A stretch of 64,000 nt of DNA from Mesorhizobium huakuii (GTDB lineage Bacteria > Pseudomonadota > Alphaproteobacteria > Rhizobiales > Rhizobiaceae): the NCBI RefSeq assembly GCF_014189455.1, contig NZ_CP050296.1, forward strand, positions 4,956,001-5,020,000, in the 5' to 3' direction. Shown here one piece after another: positions 32,942 through 42,752 of this stretch (position 1 is its first letter; the number at the start of each line of letters is the position of its first letter). Below the pieces are notes generated by a model, which searched no databases, was not told where the DNA came from, and was given only the letters and a program-made list of their open reading frames with translations. A program made the position numbers and the translations under genes.

Positions 32942-33725
32942 AGCCTATCCCGACAACAGGCTGGCCCGCATCTTCCTGTGGGGCTTTTCCGCGCTGGCAA
33001 TGGCTTTCTTGATGCTGCCGACGCTGGTGGTCGTGCCACTCTCCTTTTCGGCGTCCGATCTTCTCGAGTTTCCGCCGCGCGCATACTCGTTGCGCTGGTA
33101 CGAGAATTTCTTCGGTTCGGCGACGTGGATGGCCGGACTGAGGACGAGCCTGATCCTTGGGACGTTGACGGCGATGGTCGCGGTGCCCCTAGGGTTGCTG
33201 GCCTGCATCTCGATCAACCGGCTCGGCGGAAAGACCGCCTCAGCCATCCAAGGTGTACTGCTCGCCCCCTCCATCGTGCCGGGAATCCTGCTTGCGATCG
33301 GCCTCTTCTTCGTGCTGGCGGCGCAAGGCCTGGTCGGAACGCTGTTCGGCGTGCTGGTCGGACATGTGGTGCTGGCCATTCCGGTGGCGTGCATTGTGCT
33401 GTTGCCTGCCGTGGCCCGCTTTGACTGGAACCAGGTCCAGGCGGCGCGCAGCCTTGGTGCGGACTGGGCGAGGGCCATCGGCGGAATAATCGTTCCGCAA
33501 CTTCAAATCAGCCTGTTGTCGGCGACACTGATGGCCTTCCTGACGTCACTCGACGAGTCCGTCATTTCGATCTTCGTCGCCAGTGGTCGCAACAGCACCC
33601 TGCCGAAGCTCATGTTCCTGTCGCTACGTGATCAGATCGATCCGACCATCGCGGCGATCTCGACATTGTGGACCGCCATCGTCGTGGTCGTCGTCCTGAT
33701 CGTGACCCTTCGCCAAAAATCCTGA
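32934..33725 (+). CDS. ABC importer permease 2 (PotC-like)
   Basis: A 263-residue inner-membrane permease. It has six hydrophobic segments beginning IFLWGFSALAMAFLMLPTLV and the EAA-like loop VQAARSLGADWARAIGGIIVPQLQ (cytoplasmic, docking to the ATPase). FPPRAYSLRWYENFF after the first helix is typical of PotC/YdcV proteins. The ATG overlaps the previous stop, so the two permeases are translationally coupled. The next gene, a nucleoside phosphorylase, begins 14 bases after the stop. Confidence 0.9.
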   Translation: MLEAYPDNRLARIFLWGFSALAMAFLMLPTLVVVPLSFSASDLLEFPPRAYSLRWYENFFGSATWMAGLRTSLILGTLTAMVAVPLGLLACISINRLGGKTASAIQGVLLAPSIVPGILLAIGLFFVLAAQGLVGTLFGVLVGHVVLAIPVACIVLLPAVARFDWNQVQAARSLGADWARAIGGIIVPQLQISLLSATLMAFLTSLDESVISIFVASGRNSTLPKLMFLSLRDQIDPTIAAISTLWTAIVVVVVLIVTLRQKS

Positions 33726-33739
33726 CCGAGACTGGAAAC

Positions 33740-34660
33740 ATGCCTGCCCATCATCACGCAACCTCCGATCCGACGGATCAACCCACGGACATACCCCAGG
33801 TGGGGTTGGCGATCATCACCGGGTCGGCAAACTGGGGGCTTGCCTTCCCGGAAGATGTCCCGGTCGACGGCGTGCGCACCTTGCAGCGCGACATGAGTTT
33901 TGAAACGCCTTTCGGCCGCACCGACAACTGGAAGCTGCTCGAGTTCGATGCGTCGATTACCGCCGAAGGCAAAACGAAACGCGCCTTGTGCATGTATTCG
34001 CACGGCAATCCCCGCGACCATATCGATCATTCCTGCCATCGCCGCGCGTTCTGGGTGTTGATGCGCGCGGGTGTCCGACAGGTCCTGTCCTGCTCGACCA
34101 TTGGCGCCGTCAACAAGGCCATCAAGCCCGGTGACATGGTGGTGAACGCCGATATTATCGAACTGACGCAGACGCCGTTTTCGCTGCTTCCTGGCCGCCA
34201 GAGCTTCGACTGCTCGGGCAAGCAGATCGTATGTCCAAGATGCGCGGCGGTTCTGGTCGAAACCGCCCGCCGTCATTGGCCAGCCGAATGCCGTGTTCAT
34301 GGCATCGAACAGCAGTTGGTCGCCGCTCACTGTTACGGGCCGCGGCTGACGACCCCGGCCGAGGCCCTGGCGTTCCGGAGCATGGGGGCGGATGTGCTCA
34401 ACCATTCGATCGCCCCCGAAGCCACCTTGTCGCGAGAGATCGGCGCGTGTTTCGTGCCTTTGGCGTTCGTGACGGCAGGCTTCAACGACTATATGGACCG
34501 CAATCGCCAGCAATTGCTGCAGGAAGACGTGTTGCCGAACCTGTCCATGACAGCCTCGCGGGTCGCGCTGGAAACCGCCGCACGACTCCCGGCCGATCCG
34601 GAATGCTCTTGCCAGGGTTTGAAGTCGCCTCAACCAGAAGAACGGTCCAGCCGGTTCTGA
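33740..34660 (+). CDS. Nucleoside phosphorylase, MTAP/PNP class
   Basis: A 306-residue phosphorylase cleaving a purine nucleoside (or 5'-methylthioadenosine) with phosphate. Motifs follow the trimeric PNP/MTAP class: GLAIITGSANWG at the start, YSHGNPRDHIDHSCHRRAFWVLMRAGV (PNP signature-like region), CSTIGAVN and CYGPRLTTPAEALAFRSMGADV. The usual Met of the Met-E-G-P-R motif is changed, so the substrate may differ. Four Cys in ACDS-like spacing (FDCSGKQIVCPRCAA) hint at an inserted zinc-binding loop. It closes the LacI-controlled importer operon, suggesting that the imported solute, or a metabolite of it, is a nucleoside. Confidence 0.75.
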   Translation: MPAHHHATSDPTDQPTDIPQVGLAIITGSANWGLAFPEDVPVDGVRTLQRDMSFETPFGRTDNWKLLEFDASITAEGKTKRALCMYSHGNPRDHIDHSCHRRAFWVLMRAGVRQVLSCSTIGAVNKAIKPGDMVVNADIIELTQTPFSLLPGRQSFDCSGKQIVCPRCAAVLVETARRHWPAECRVHGIEQQLVAAHCYGPRLTTPAEALAFRSMGADVLNHSIAPEATLSREIGACFVPLAFVTAGFNDYMDRNRQQLLQEDVLPNLSMTASRVALETAARLPADPECSCQGLKSPQPEERSSRF

Positions 34661-34695
34661 GGCAGGGCGGTGCAAGGTCGTGGCGAGGTCTTGGA

Positions 34696-35604
34696 TTAGC
34701 CAGCCAGCATGAAAATACCGTCAATGGCAGGGGCGGCTTCCGTCGACACCATGCCGCGCGCCACCAGGTCCTCGAGATGCGCAAGCACCGACAGTCCGGC
34801 GGCGCCATGCAGCCGGGGATCGGTGTCGCGATAGATTGCCTTGACCATGTCGGGAATGGTCCGGTCGCCGGCCCTGACCCGCTCCAATATGGCCCGCTCG
34901 CGCATCTTGCGATGCGTCTTCAACCCGCGCATGAAAGCGCGCGGCTTGGTCACCGGCCCGCCATGGCCAGGCAGCAGCAGGCTGTCATCGCGCGCGATGA
35001 GCCGGTCCAGCGATGCCATGTAATCGGCCATCGCTCCGTCCGGCGGCGCGACGATGGATGTCGCCCACGCCATGACATGATCGGCCGAAAACAGGATGCC
35101 GGTTCCTTCCAGCGCGAACACCGCATGATTGGCGGTGTGGCCGGGGGTCAGAACCGTGCGGATCGCCCAGCCGTCGCCGTCGACCAACACATTGTCTGGC
35201 AGCGCGATGTCGGGAACGAAAGCGGTGTCGGCGCTGGCGTCGAGCGCATTGGTCTCGCCGATATGCAGCGCCCTTGCCGGCCGGTGCGGCCCCTCCGCCA
35301 TCACCGTAGCGCCGGTGCGCTCCTTGAGCCGTGCCGCCAGCGGCGAATGGTCACGATGCGTGTGGCTGACGAAGATATGGCTGACCGGCCTGCCGGCGAT
35401 CACGTCGAGCAGGGTCTGAAGATGTGCCTCGTCGTCAGGCCCGGGATCGATCACCGCCAGCGTGTCGCGCCCGACGATATAGCTGTTGGTGCCGTGAAAA
35501 GTGAAGGGGCTGGGATTCCGGACCGTGACGCGCTGTACGTCCGGTGCCACGTTCACGCCCTGGCCGTAGCGCGGATCGAAGCTGGTATCGAATTTGAGAG
35601 CCAT
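34696..35604 (-). CDS. MBL-fold metallohydrolase
   Basis: A 302-residue metallo-beta-lactamase-fold hydrolase of the LACTB2-like type. The zinc motif HTHRDH is in FVSHTHRDHSPLAARL. Further ligands are in TPGHTANH and the Asp in LFSADHVM. The N-terminal region TFHGTNSYIVGRDTLAVIDPGPDD is typical, and a C-terminal winged-helix-like tail (AGLSVLAHLEDLVARGMVSTE) is also usual. I chose the ATG giving MALKFDTSF; the long upstream open frame overlaps the bioY promoter and lacks family features. The natural substrate is unknown. Confidence 0.85.
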   Translation of the reverse strand: MALKFDTSFDPRYGQGVNVAPDVQRVTVRNPSPFTFHGTNSYIVGRDTLAVIDPGPDDEAHLQTLLDVIAGRPVSHIFVSHTHRDHSPLAARLKERTGATVMAEGPHRPARALHIGETNALDASADTAFVPDIALPDNVLVDGDGWAIRTVLTPGHTANHAVFALEGTGILFSADHVMAWATSIVAPPDGAMADYMASLDRLIARDDSLLLPGHGGPVTKPRAFMRGLKTHRKMRERAILERVRAGDRTIPDMVKAIYRDTDPRLHGAAGLSVLAHLEDLVARGMVSTEAAPAIDGIFMLAG

Positions 35605-35719
35605 ATCGGCACATTGTTCCCGCAACGGCAAAACCGATTGCCGCATAGCACGCAAGCCAATATAGGAAAACGCTGAGACCGCGATTATCGGATCGCGACA
35701 GACCGGATTGGGGAAGACC

Positions 35720-36310
35720 ATGGCAACTGCAACGACGATGCGCCCGCTTGTTTCTCTGGCTTTGCCGCAAGAAGGCGCGGCGCGACTGGCAACGCAGCTT
35801 TTCCTGGCGATTGCCGGAACGCTGCTGCTGACCTTGTCGGCCAAGACCAAAGTGGTGCTTGGCCCCGTCGATATCTCGATGCAGACGCTCGCCGTCCTCC
35901 TGATCGCCGCCGCCTTCGGCATGCGCCTCGGCGTCGCCACGCTGCTGCTCTACATGGCGGAAGGCGCGATGGGCTTCCCGGTCTTCCAAGGCACGCCTGA
36001 GAAGGGCATTGGCCTTGCCTACATGGTCGGCCCGACGGGTGGCTATCTCGCGGGCTTCGTGGTCATGGCGGCGATTGTCGGCTGGGCCGCCGATCGTGGC
36101 TGGGATCGCCACCCGATCAAGCTTTTCAACGCGATGCTGGTTGCCGAGGTGGTGATGATGGCGATGGGCTTTGCCTGGCTGGCGCTGCTCATCGGTCCGG
36201 AAAAGTCCTGGCAGTTCGGCGTCGTGCCGTTCGTTGTCGGCGACCTGATCAAGGTTGCGCTGGCGGCCAGCCTTGTGCCGGCCGTGTGGTCGCTGCTGAA
36301 GCGCTCCTGA
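35720..36310 (+). CDS. bioY: Biotin transporter substrate-binding protein BioY
   Basis: The S-component of a biotin ECF transporter, 196 residues with about six membrane helices. The family motifs are visible: VVLGPVDISMQTLAVLLIAAAFG, then AEGAMGFPVFQG and GPTGGYLAGFV, which line the biotin site. BioY works with BioM/BioN or alone. No bioM or bioN is visible in the window. The ATG follows GGGGAAGACC. It is divergent from the MBL gene (116 bases). Confidence 0.92.
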   Translation: MATATTMRPLVSLALPQEGAARLATQLFLAIAGTLLLTLSAKTKVVLGPVDISMQTLAVLLIAAAFGMRLGVATLLLYMAEGAMGFPVFQGTPEKGIGLAYMVGPTGGYLAGFVVMAAIVGWAADRGWDRHPIKLFNAMLVAEVVMMAMGFAWLALLIGPEKSWQFGVVPFVVGDLIKVALAASLVPAVWSLLKRS

Positions 36311-36374
36311 GGTCTGCGGTAAGCTTGGCGTGCCATAGACGTCAGGGATCCAGTCCCAAGGGCGGGCGCTTCCG

Positions 36375-37409
36375 ATGAAGGTTCTGGTCACCGGCGCCGC
36401 CGGCTTCGTAGGCTATCATGTCGCCAGGCGGCTCCTGCAGCGTGGCGACGAGGTTGTCGGCATCGACAGCGTCAACGACTACTACGATCCGGCGCTCAAG
36501 CAGGCGCGGTTGCGGCTGCTGGCCGAGGCAAGCCGAAGCACCAATTCCGGCTATCATTTCATCCACGGTAATCTTGCCGACAGGGGCATCGTGGACGGCT
36601 GCTTTGCCGACCACGCCTTCGACCGGGTGATCCACCTCGCCGCCCAGGCCGGGGTGCGCTACAGCCTGGAAAACCCGCGCGCCTATGTTGAAAGCAACAT
36701 CGTCGCTTTCACCAACATGCTGGAGGCCTGCCGCAATGGCGGCATAGCGCACCTGACCTATGCCAGCACTTCGAGCGTTTACGGCGCCAACACCGACATG
36801 CCGTTTTCCGAGCACCGTCCGGCCGATCATCCGCTGCAGTTCTATGCCGCGACCAAGCGCGCCAACGAACTGATGGCGCACAGCTACAGCCATCTGTTCG
36901 GGCTGCCGACCACGGGGCTGCGTTTCTTCACCGTATACGGCCCCTGGGGGCGTCCTGACATGGCGCTGTTCCTGTTCACCAGGAGCATCCTGGCTGGCGA
37001 GCCGATCAAGCTGTTCAACAACGGCAACCACACGCGCGACTTTACCTATGTCGACGACATCGCCGAAGGCGTGATCCGAGCCAGCGACAGTCCTGCCGCT
37101 GGCAACCCTGCCTGGGATTCCGGCCATCCGGACCCGGCAACGAGCATCGCCCCCTGGCGCATCTTCAACATCGGCAACAACAATCCGGTGAAGCTGACCG
37201 CCTATGTCGAGGCGTTGGAAAACGCGCTCGGCCGCAAGGCCATCATCGAGTTCTTGCCGCTGCAGGCCGGCGACGTGCCGGACACCTTCGCCGACACCTC
37301 GGCTCTGCAAGACGCCGTCGGCTACCGCCCCGGCACGTCCGTGTCCGACGGGGTAGGGCGGTTCGTCGAGTGGTACCAGGCGTATTTTGGTAACGACTCT
37401 AGGATATAA
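36375..37409 (+). CDS. lspL: UDP-glucuronate 4-epimerase-like NAD-dependent epimerase
   Basis: A 344-residue short-chain epimerase, close to LspL/Cap1J, which converts UDP-GlcA to UDP-GalA. The Rossmann motif GAAGFVG starts at residue 7; [13 protein letters not shown], typical for this subgroup, follows; the catalytic pair is in YAATKRANE, and [14 protein letters not shown] is conserved. In rhizobia UDP-GalA supplies lipopolysaccharide core and lipid A galacturonic acid. It is the first of the sugar-nucleotide genes, about 80 bases before rfbA. The symbol rests on pattern similarity. Confidence 0.85.
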   Translation: MKVLVTGAAGFVGYHVARRLLQRGDEVVGIDSVNDYYDPALKQARLRLLAEASRSTNSGYHFIHGNLADRGIVDGCFADHAFDRVIHLAAQAGVRYSLENPRAYVESNIVAFTNMLEACRNGGIAHLTYASTSSVYGANTDMPFSEHRPADHPLQFYAATKRANELMAHSYSHLFGLPTTGLRFFTVYGPWGRPDMALFLFTRSILAGEPIKLFNNGNHTRDFTYVDDIAEGVIRASDSPAAGNPAWDSGHPDPATSIAPWRIFNIGNNNPVKLTAYVEALENALGRKAIIEFLPLQAGDVPDTFADTSALQDAVGYRPGTSVSDGVGRFVEWYQAYFGNDSRI

Positions 37410-37492
37410 GCCGGCGCTGGCAGCAGCTTTTTCAGGGTGTAGTATGGCTACCACTGCTGCCGAGGGGATTTGGGCATGTCGGGGAGAGCTTC

Positions 37493-38374
37493 TTGAAAGG
37501 AATTATCCTTGCGGGAGGTAGTGGAACGCGCCTTTATCCGCTCACGCTGGCAGTCTCTAAGCAAATTCTTCCGGTATACGACAAGCCGATGATCTATTAT
37601 CCGCTGAGCGTACTGATGCTCGCGGAAATACGCGAAATCCTGGTTATTTCGACGCCGCGAGATCTGCCCGTCTTTCGGGATTTGCTCGGCGACGGATCGG
37701 ATTTTGGGCTGGATATCTCCTATGCGGAGCAGCCGCACCCCAATGGGCTTGCCGAAGCTTTCATCATCGGCCGCGACTTTATCGGCAGGGACAGCGTGTC
37801 GATGATTCTGGGCGACAACATCTATTTTGGCGACGGGCTGTCGCAGCTTTGCCGCACCGCCGCGTCGCGCGACACCGGCGCCTCGGTGTTCGCCTACCGT
37901 GTCGATGATCCTGAACGGTATGGCGTCGTGTCCTTCGACAAGGCCACCGGAACCGCGCTGACGATCGAGGAAAAGCCGCAAAAGCCGAAATCCAACTGGG
38001 CCGTCACGGGGCTGTATTTCTACGACAACACTGTCGTCGACATCGCTTCGGCCATTCGGCCTTCGGCCCGCGGCGAGCTCGAGATCACGGCGGTCAACAA
38101 TGCCTATCTCGATCGCGGCCTGCTGCACGTGCACCGGCTGGGGCGCGGCTATGCCTGGCTCGACACAGGGACGCATGACAGTCTGAACGACGCGTCTTCC
38201 TTCGTGCGCACGATTGAACATCGGCAAGGGATCAAGGTCGCTTGCCCGGAGGAGATCGCCTTCGAGCAGGGCTGGCTGACGGCAGAGCAAGTGCTGCAAC
38301 GCGCGACCCGGTTGGGAAAAAATGAGTATGCCGCCTATCTGCGCCGGCGCGTCGCCGATCTGTCGGAGGGCTGA
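37493..38374 (+). CDS. rfbA: Glucose-1-phosphate thymidylyltransferase
   Basis: First step of dTDP-L-rhamnose synthesis: dTTP + glucose-1-phosphate to dTDP-glucose. The 293-residue protein has the nucleotide motif [11 protein letters not shown] (from residue 8), [23 protein letters not shown] and the [19 protein letters not shown] block. The start is a TTG six bases behind GGGGAG. A degraded copy of this gene's first 35 codons lies at 41087. The genes rfbC, rfbB and rfbD follow closely. The product dTDP-glucose would also feed the WecE-type enzyme at 16-18 kb. Confidence 0.96.
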   Translation: MKGIILAGGSGTRLYPLTLAVSKQILPVYDKPMIYYPLSVLMLAEIREILVISTPRDLPVFRDLLGDGSDFGLDISYAEQPHPNGLAEAFIIGRDFIGRDSVSMILGDNIYFGDGLSQLCRTAASRDTGASVFAYRVDDPERYGVVSFDKATGTALTIEEKPQKPKSNWAVTGLYFYDNTVVDIASAIRPSARGELEITAVNNAYLDRGLLHVHRLGRGYAWLDTGTHDSLNDASSFVRTIEHRQGIKVACPEEIAFEQGWLTAEQVLQRATRLGKNEYAAYLRRRVADLSEG

Positions 38375-38377
38375 GCG

Positions 38378-38929
38378 TTGGAGATCAGGTCACTCGGCCT
38401 CGAAGGCGTGCTGGAAATCGTTCCAAAGCGGCATGGCGATGCACGCGGTTTCTTCATGGAAACCTACAGTGCCGAGCGATTCGCGCAGGCTGGGATAAAA
38501 TTGCATTTCGTGCAGGACAACCATTCCTATTCCGCGGCGGCAGGTGTCTTGCGCGGGCTCCATTACCAGCTAGCGCCCCGCACCCAGGACAAGTTGCTGC
38601 GCGTGATCCGCGGCCGGGTCCTGGACGTTTGTGTCGACATCCGCCGCGGTTCGAAAAGCTTTGGGAAATGGATGGCCCACGAGATTTCGGCCGAAAGGGG
38701 CAACCAGATTCTCGTGCCGAAGGGCTTTGCACATGGTTTTGTGACGCTCGTGCCCGACACCGAGGTCCTCTACAAGGTCACCGACACCTATTCACCCGAG
38801 CATGAACGCTCGATCCGTTTCGATGATCCCGCCATCGGTATCAAGTGGCCGTCCATCGCTGGCGGGTTCCAGCTTTCGGACAAGGACCTTAAGGCGCCGA
38901 TGCTTGCTGCCGCAGAGGTGTTTGCCTGA
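38378..38929 (+). CDS. rfbC: dTDP-4-dehydrorhamnose 3,5-epimerase
   Basis: Third step of dTDP-L-rhamnose synthesis. The 183-residue cupin has [13 protein letters not shown], the catalytic His in LRGLHYQ (His62), [23 protein letters not shown] and [11 protein letters not shown]. The start is a TTG just after rfbA, preceded by GGAGGG. Its stop overlaps the rfbB ATG. Confidence 0.96.
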   Translation: MEIRSLGLEGVLEIVPKRHGDARGFFMETYSAERFAQAGIKLHFVQDNHSYSAAAGVLRGLHYQLAPRTQDKLLRVIRGRVLDVCVDIRRGSKSFGKWMAHEISAERGNQILVPKGFAHGFVTLVPDTEVLYKVTDTYSPEHERSIRFDDPAIGIKWPSIAGGFQLSDKDLKAPMLAAAEVFA

Positions 38930-39999
38930 TGAATTTCCTGGTGACAGGCGGGGCTGGCTTCATCGGTTCGGCGGTGTGCCGGCATCTGTGCGCCAATCCG
39001 GCCTACCGGGTGACCAATCTCGACAAGCTCACCTATGCCGGCAACGTGGCCTCGCTGCGCCAGATCGAGAACGCGCATAATTATCGCTTCGCCCATGCCG
39101 ATATCTGCGACGAGCGGGCTGTGCTTGACATACTGCGCCGTGACGATATCGACATCGTCATGAACCTCGCCGCCGAGAGCCATGTCGACCGTTCGATCGA
39201 CGGGCCTGGCGCCTTCATCGAGACCAACATCGTCGGCACCTACCGCATCCTCAATGCGGCGCTCGAATATTGGCGCGGCCTTGCCGACGACCGGAAAAGC
39301 CGCTTCCGCTTCCATCATGTCTCCACCGACGAGGTGTTCGGCGATCTGCCTTTCGACGGCGGCATGTTCGTCGAGGAGACGCCTTACGCACCGTCCTCGC
39401 CCTATTCCGCCTCGAAGGCAGCCTCGGACCATCTGGTGCGGGCCTGGCACGAGACCTACGGCCTGCCGGTCGTGCTCTCCAATTGTTCGAACAATTACGG
39501 CCCCTATCATTTTCCCGAGAAACTGATCCCGCTCGTCATCCTCAACGCGCTCGACGAAAAGCCGCTGCCGATTTACGGCGCCGGCGCCAATGTGCGCGAC
39601 TGGCTGTTCGTCGAGGATCATGCACGGGCCTTGGAGCTCGTCGCCACCAAGGGAACGCCGGGCGAAAGCTACAATGTCGGCGGCAATTCGGAACGGACGA
39701 ACCTCACCGTCGTCGAGACGATCTGCGACCTGCTCGACATCAGGCGTCCCCGCAGCGGCGGCAAGCGCTATCGCGAGCTGATCTCCTTCGTCACCGACCG
39801 TCCCGGCCACGACCGCCGCTACGCCATCGATGCCTCCAAGATTGGCCGCGAACTCGGCTGGGCGCCCAGGGAAAATTTCGACAGCGGTCTGGCCAGGACC
39901 GTGGACTGGTTCCTCGACAACAAATGGTGGTGGGGGCCGATCCGCGAACAGCGCTATGCCGGTGAGAGACTGGGCGAAGCGCGCAAGGGTGGCGCGTGA
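38929..39999 (+). CDS. rfbB: dTDP-glucose 4,6-dehydratase
   Basis: Second step of dTDP-L-rhamnose synthesis: dTDP-glucose to dTDP-4-keto-6-deoxyglucose. The 356-residue protein has GGAGFIG (residues 7-13), [19 protein letters not shown] and the [10 protein letters not shown] catalytic motif, with [18 protein letters not shown] and the C-terminal [15 protein letters not shown] overlap with rfbC and GTGA overlap with rfbD indicate one tightly coupled operon. Its product is the branch point to rhamnose and to 4-amino sugars. Confidence 0.97.
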   Translation: MNFLVTGGAGFIGSAVCRHLCANPAYRVTNLDKLTYAGNVASLRQIENAHNYRFAHADICDERAVLDILRRDDIDIVMNLAAESHVDRSIDGPGAFIETNIVGTYRILNAALEYWRGLADDRKSRFRFHHVSTDEVFGDLPFDGGMFVEETPYAPSSPYSASKAASDHLVRAWHETYGLPVVLSNCSNNYGPYHFPEKLIPLVILNALDEKPLPIYGAGANVRDWLFVEDHARALELVATKGTPGESYNVGGNSERTNLTVVETICDLLDIRRPRSGGKRYRELISFVTDRPGHDRRYAIDASKIGRELGWAPRENFDSGLARTVDWFLDNKWWWGPIREQRYAGERLGEARKGGA

Positions 40000-40883
40000 G
40001 GCTCGTCGTCACCGGACGCGACGGCCAGGTCGCGGCAAGCCTGCTGGAGGCCGGCCAGGCGCACGCCGGCGTGGAGGTCGTCGCCATCGGCCGCCCGGAG
40101 CTCGATCTGGCAAGACCCGAGACCGTCATCGACGCCATCGCGGTTGCAAAGCCGCATATCGTCGTGTCGGCCGCCGCTTACACGGCGGTGGATCAGGCCG
40201 AGGACGAGCCCGATCTAGCCTTTGCGGTCAACGCAGCCGGCGCCGGCAAGGTGGCTGAAGCGGCAGCGCGGCTCGGCGTTCCAACCATCCACCTTTCGAC
40301 TGACTATGTCTTCGATGGCAGCGCTTCTCGCCCGTATCTCGAGACCGACGCGACGGCACCGCTCGGCGTTTACGGCGCCTCCAAGCTCGCTGGTGAACAG
40401 GCGGTGGCTGCTGCCGGCCCGCGCCACCTGATCCTGCGTACCGCCTGGGTCTACAGCCCGTTCGGCAGGAATTTCGTCAAAACCATGCTGCGGCTGGCCG
40501 CCGATCGCGACGAGATTTCGGTGGTGGCCGATCAATGGGGCAATCCCACCTCGGCGCTCGATATCGCCGACGCCATCCTGCATGCGGCGGCGATGCTGCA
40601 TGGCGACAAGAGCGTCAGTGCGTTCGGTACCTATCATCTGGCCGGCACGGGTGAGACCAACTGGAGCGGCTTTGCCCGTCATATCCTGGACACAAGCCGG
40701 GCGTCTGGCGGCCCTTGGGCTGATGTGCGGGATATTGCCACCAAGGACTACCCGACCAAGGCGCGGCGTCCTGCCAATTCGCGGCTGTCGAGCGCGAAAT
40801 TCGCCGCCATATTCGGATGGAGCGCGCCGGAATGGCGAAAATCCACCGAGCGGGTCGTGCGCCGCATCCTGGATCGTCCGTGA
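39996..40883 (+). CDS. rfbD: dTDP-4-dehydrorhamnose reductase
   Basis: Final step of dTDP-L-rhamnose synthesis. A 295-residue reductase with GRDGQVA at the start, [23 protein letters not shown] and the catalytic [28 protein letters not shown] and [13 protein letters not shown] complete the family pattern. It starts with a GTG overlapping the rfbB stop. It is the last intact gene of the dTDP-rhamnose set; the 437 bases after it contain a relic of rfbA. Confidence 0.96.
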   Translation: MRLVVTGRDGQVAASLLEAGQAHAGVEVVAIGRPELDLARPETVIDAIAVAKPHIVVSAAAYTAVDQAEDEPDLAFAVNAAGAGKVAEAAARLGVPTIHLSTDYVFDGSASRPYLETDATAPLGVYGASKLAGEQAVAAAGPRHLILRTAWVYSPFGRNFVKTMLRLAADRDEISVVADQWGNPTSALDIADAILHAAAMLHGDKSVSAFGTYHLAGTGETNWSGFARHILDTSRASGGPWADVRDIATKDYPTKARRPANSRLSSAKFAAIFGWSAPEWRKSTERVVRRILDRP

Positions 40884-41086
40884 AGAACTCGCGGTTCCAA
40901 TCAGCGCTTGATTTGCCTACTCGCTAGGCTTGGTCCGTAGCCTTCACGGTCGCTGCCGCCTGAATCCCCTGCAGCGTGTTGAAATCGAACTCGGTCCCGC
41001 GTCCGAGATTGACAAGCCATTGCGCGAAACCTAAGCACGGGCAACTTGGGTGTCAGGTGGGGGCTTGGCAATTCACGGAGAGCTTC

Positions 41087-41202
41087 TTGAAAGGAATGCT
41101 CCTTGCTCGAGGCAATGAGAACCGGCTGTACCCAGTAATATTAGCGGTCTCTAAGCAAAAACTGCCTGTATATGAAGATCAGGTCGCTGGCTTTGATCTA
41201 TA
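41087..41202 (+). pseudogene. Relic of rfbA (and possibly rfbC) start
   Basis: After rfbD comes a 437-base gap without an intact gene. Within it GAGAGCTTCTTGAAAGGAAT exactly matches the ribosome site and first codons of rfbA. The frame continues KGMLLARGNENRLYPVILAV then SKQKLPVYEDQ, about 35 residues colinear with RfbA, but the nucleotide motif GGSGTR is lost (RGNENR). It then runs into AGATCAGGTCGCT, similar to the first codons of rfbC, and stops. This looks like a decayed duplicate with an internal deletion. The rest of the gap (40884-41070, 41203-41320) shows nothing I can assign. Confidence 0.7.
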
Positions 41203-41320
41203 GTAGCGCGCTGTCCGATGGTGTCGCTCACCAGCCTTCATGCTGTCGCAGGCTTGGACAGGTGAGGGGGCTTGCCGCAATTCGTGCCGGGGCGGCATTG
41301 CTGGAAAAAGGTAGCTATCC

Positions 41321-42749
41321 GTGACTTTGAAGTTCGGCACCAGCGGGCTGCGCGGTCTCGTCAGCGAGCTCAGGGGACCACCGGCGCGCACTTATACAAT
41401 TGCGTTCGCACGCATGCTTTTGGGGCGTGGTGTCTTGAGCGCGGGCGACAAGATCCTTATTGGACGTGACCTTCGCTCTTCCAGTCCCGAGATTGCGGGG
41501 ATTGTCCATGCCGCGATCGCCGAAGCCGGTTTGGAGCCGGTCGATTGCGGCGCCTTGCCGACGCCGGCACTCGCCCTTTATGCCACCGGCAAGAACGCCC
41601 CGGCGATCATGGTGACCGGCAGTCACATTCCCGACGACAGGAATGGGCTCAAATTCTACCGGGCAGACGGTGAGATCGACAAGCGCGATGAGCTCGAGAT
41701 TGTGGGAATCCACGCGGGCTTGCAGATAGCCGATCGATCGCAGCCGTCCGTTGAACCCGTACAGCTGGGCTCCGAACCGTCAGCAGGCTACAGGGATCAT
41801 TTTCTTGGCTTCTTTCAGCCGGGTAACCTCTCCGGTCTCCGTGTCGGCGTCTACCAGCACTCGTCCGTGGCCAGGGACATCATTGTCGATATGCTTCGTG
41901 CGTTGGGAGCAGAGGCGGTCCCCCCTGGGCAGGTCCACGCATTTCATTCCGGTGGATACCGAAGCGCTCAGGCAAGAGGATCTATCGCTTCTCAAAAACT
42001 GGGCGGCGACGGAGCCGTTCGATGCCATTGTGTCCGCCGATGGCGATGGCGACCGGCCGCTTGTGGCGGATGCGCATGGCGGTTTCGTACGCGGCGACCT
42101 GATCGGCGCGATCACGGCGCGTTTTCTCGATGCCGACTGCGTCGTCACCCCGGTCAGTTCCAATTCTGCCCTGGAGCGTTGCGGGCATTTCGCAACCGTG
42201 CTGCGCACACGCATAGGCTCGCCCTATGTCATCGAAGGTATCGGCACGGCCCTCGCTCAAGGGGCGAAATGCGTCGTGGGGTTCGAAGCAAATGGCGGCG
42301 TTCTTCTGGGTTCATCCGTTGAGAAGGATGGCCGCACGCTCGCAGCCTTGCTGACCCGGGATTCGCTGTTGCCAATTCTCTGTGCGCTTTCAACGATTGC
42401 GGCGACAGGTCGCCCGCTCGCTGAGATCGCGGCCGGTTTCGGATTCCTCGCCGCGGCCAGTGGCCGGCTTGAAGGCGTTTCGGCGGAAGACAGCGCGTCT
42501 TTCCTCAAAAGACTGGCGACGGATGCCGCCTATGCCGGCACTCTTTTCGAGATTCTCGGGGGCGTCGCTTATATTGACAATCGCGACGGCGTGCGTATCA
42601 CCGCCCGCAACGGAGAGGTCGTTCACTTCCGTGCGTCCGGCAACGCGCCCGAATTGCGATGCTACATTGAGGCAAAGACAGAATCTCGCGCAGACGAATT
42701 GCTCGGTTGGGGTCTTGACCTCAGCCGAACTCAAATCCTGGAAAGCTGA
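41321..42749 (+). CDS. Phosphomannomutase, frame interrupted
   Basis: Alpha-D-phosphohexomutase converting mannose-6-phosphate to mannose-1-phosphate. Motifs are KFGTSGLRGLV at the start, the phosphoserine loop VTGSHIPDDRNGLKFY, the metal loop SADGDGDRPLV, the sugar-specificity loop GFEANGG and the C-terminal phosphate loop RASGNAPELRCYIEA. The frame breaks at the C6 run 41920-41925: the second half is in the +1 frame, so removing one C restores 475 residues. It is followed three bases later by manC, and then gmd/rmd, so it supplies GDP-mannose. Confidence 0.9.
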
Positions 42750-42752
42750 AGT

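Noticed and set aside
34231..35676. Long plus-strand frame across the phosphorylase end and the MBL gene
   Set aside because: It is a shadow of two real genes on different strands; no motif and no ribosome site.
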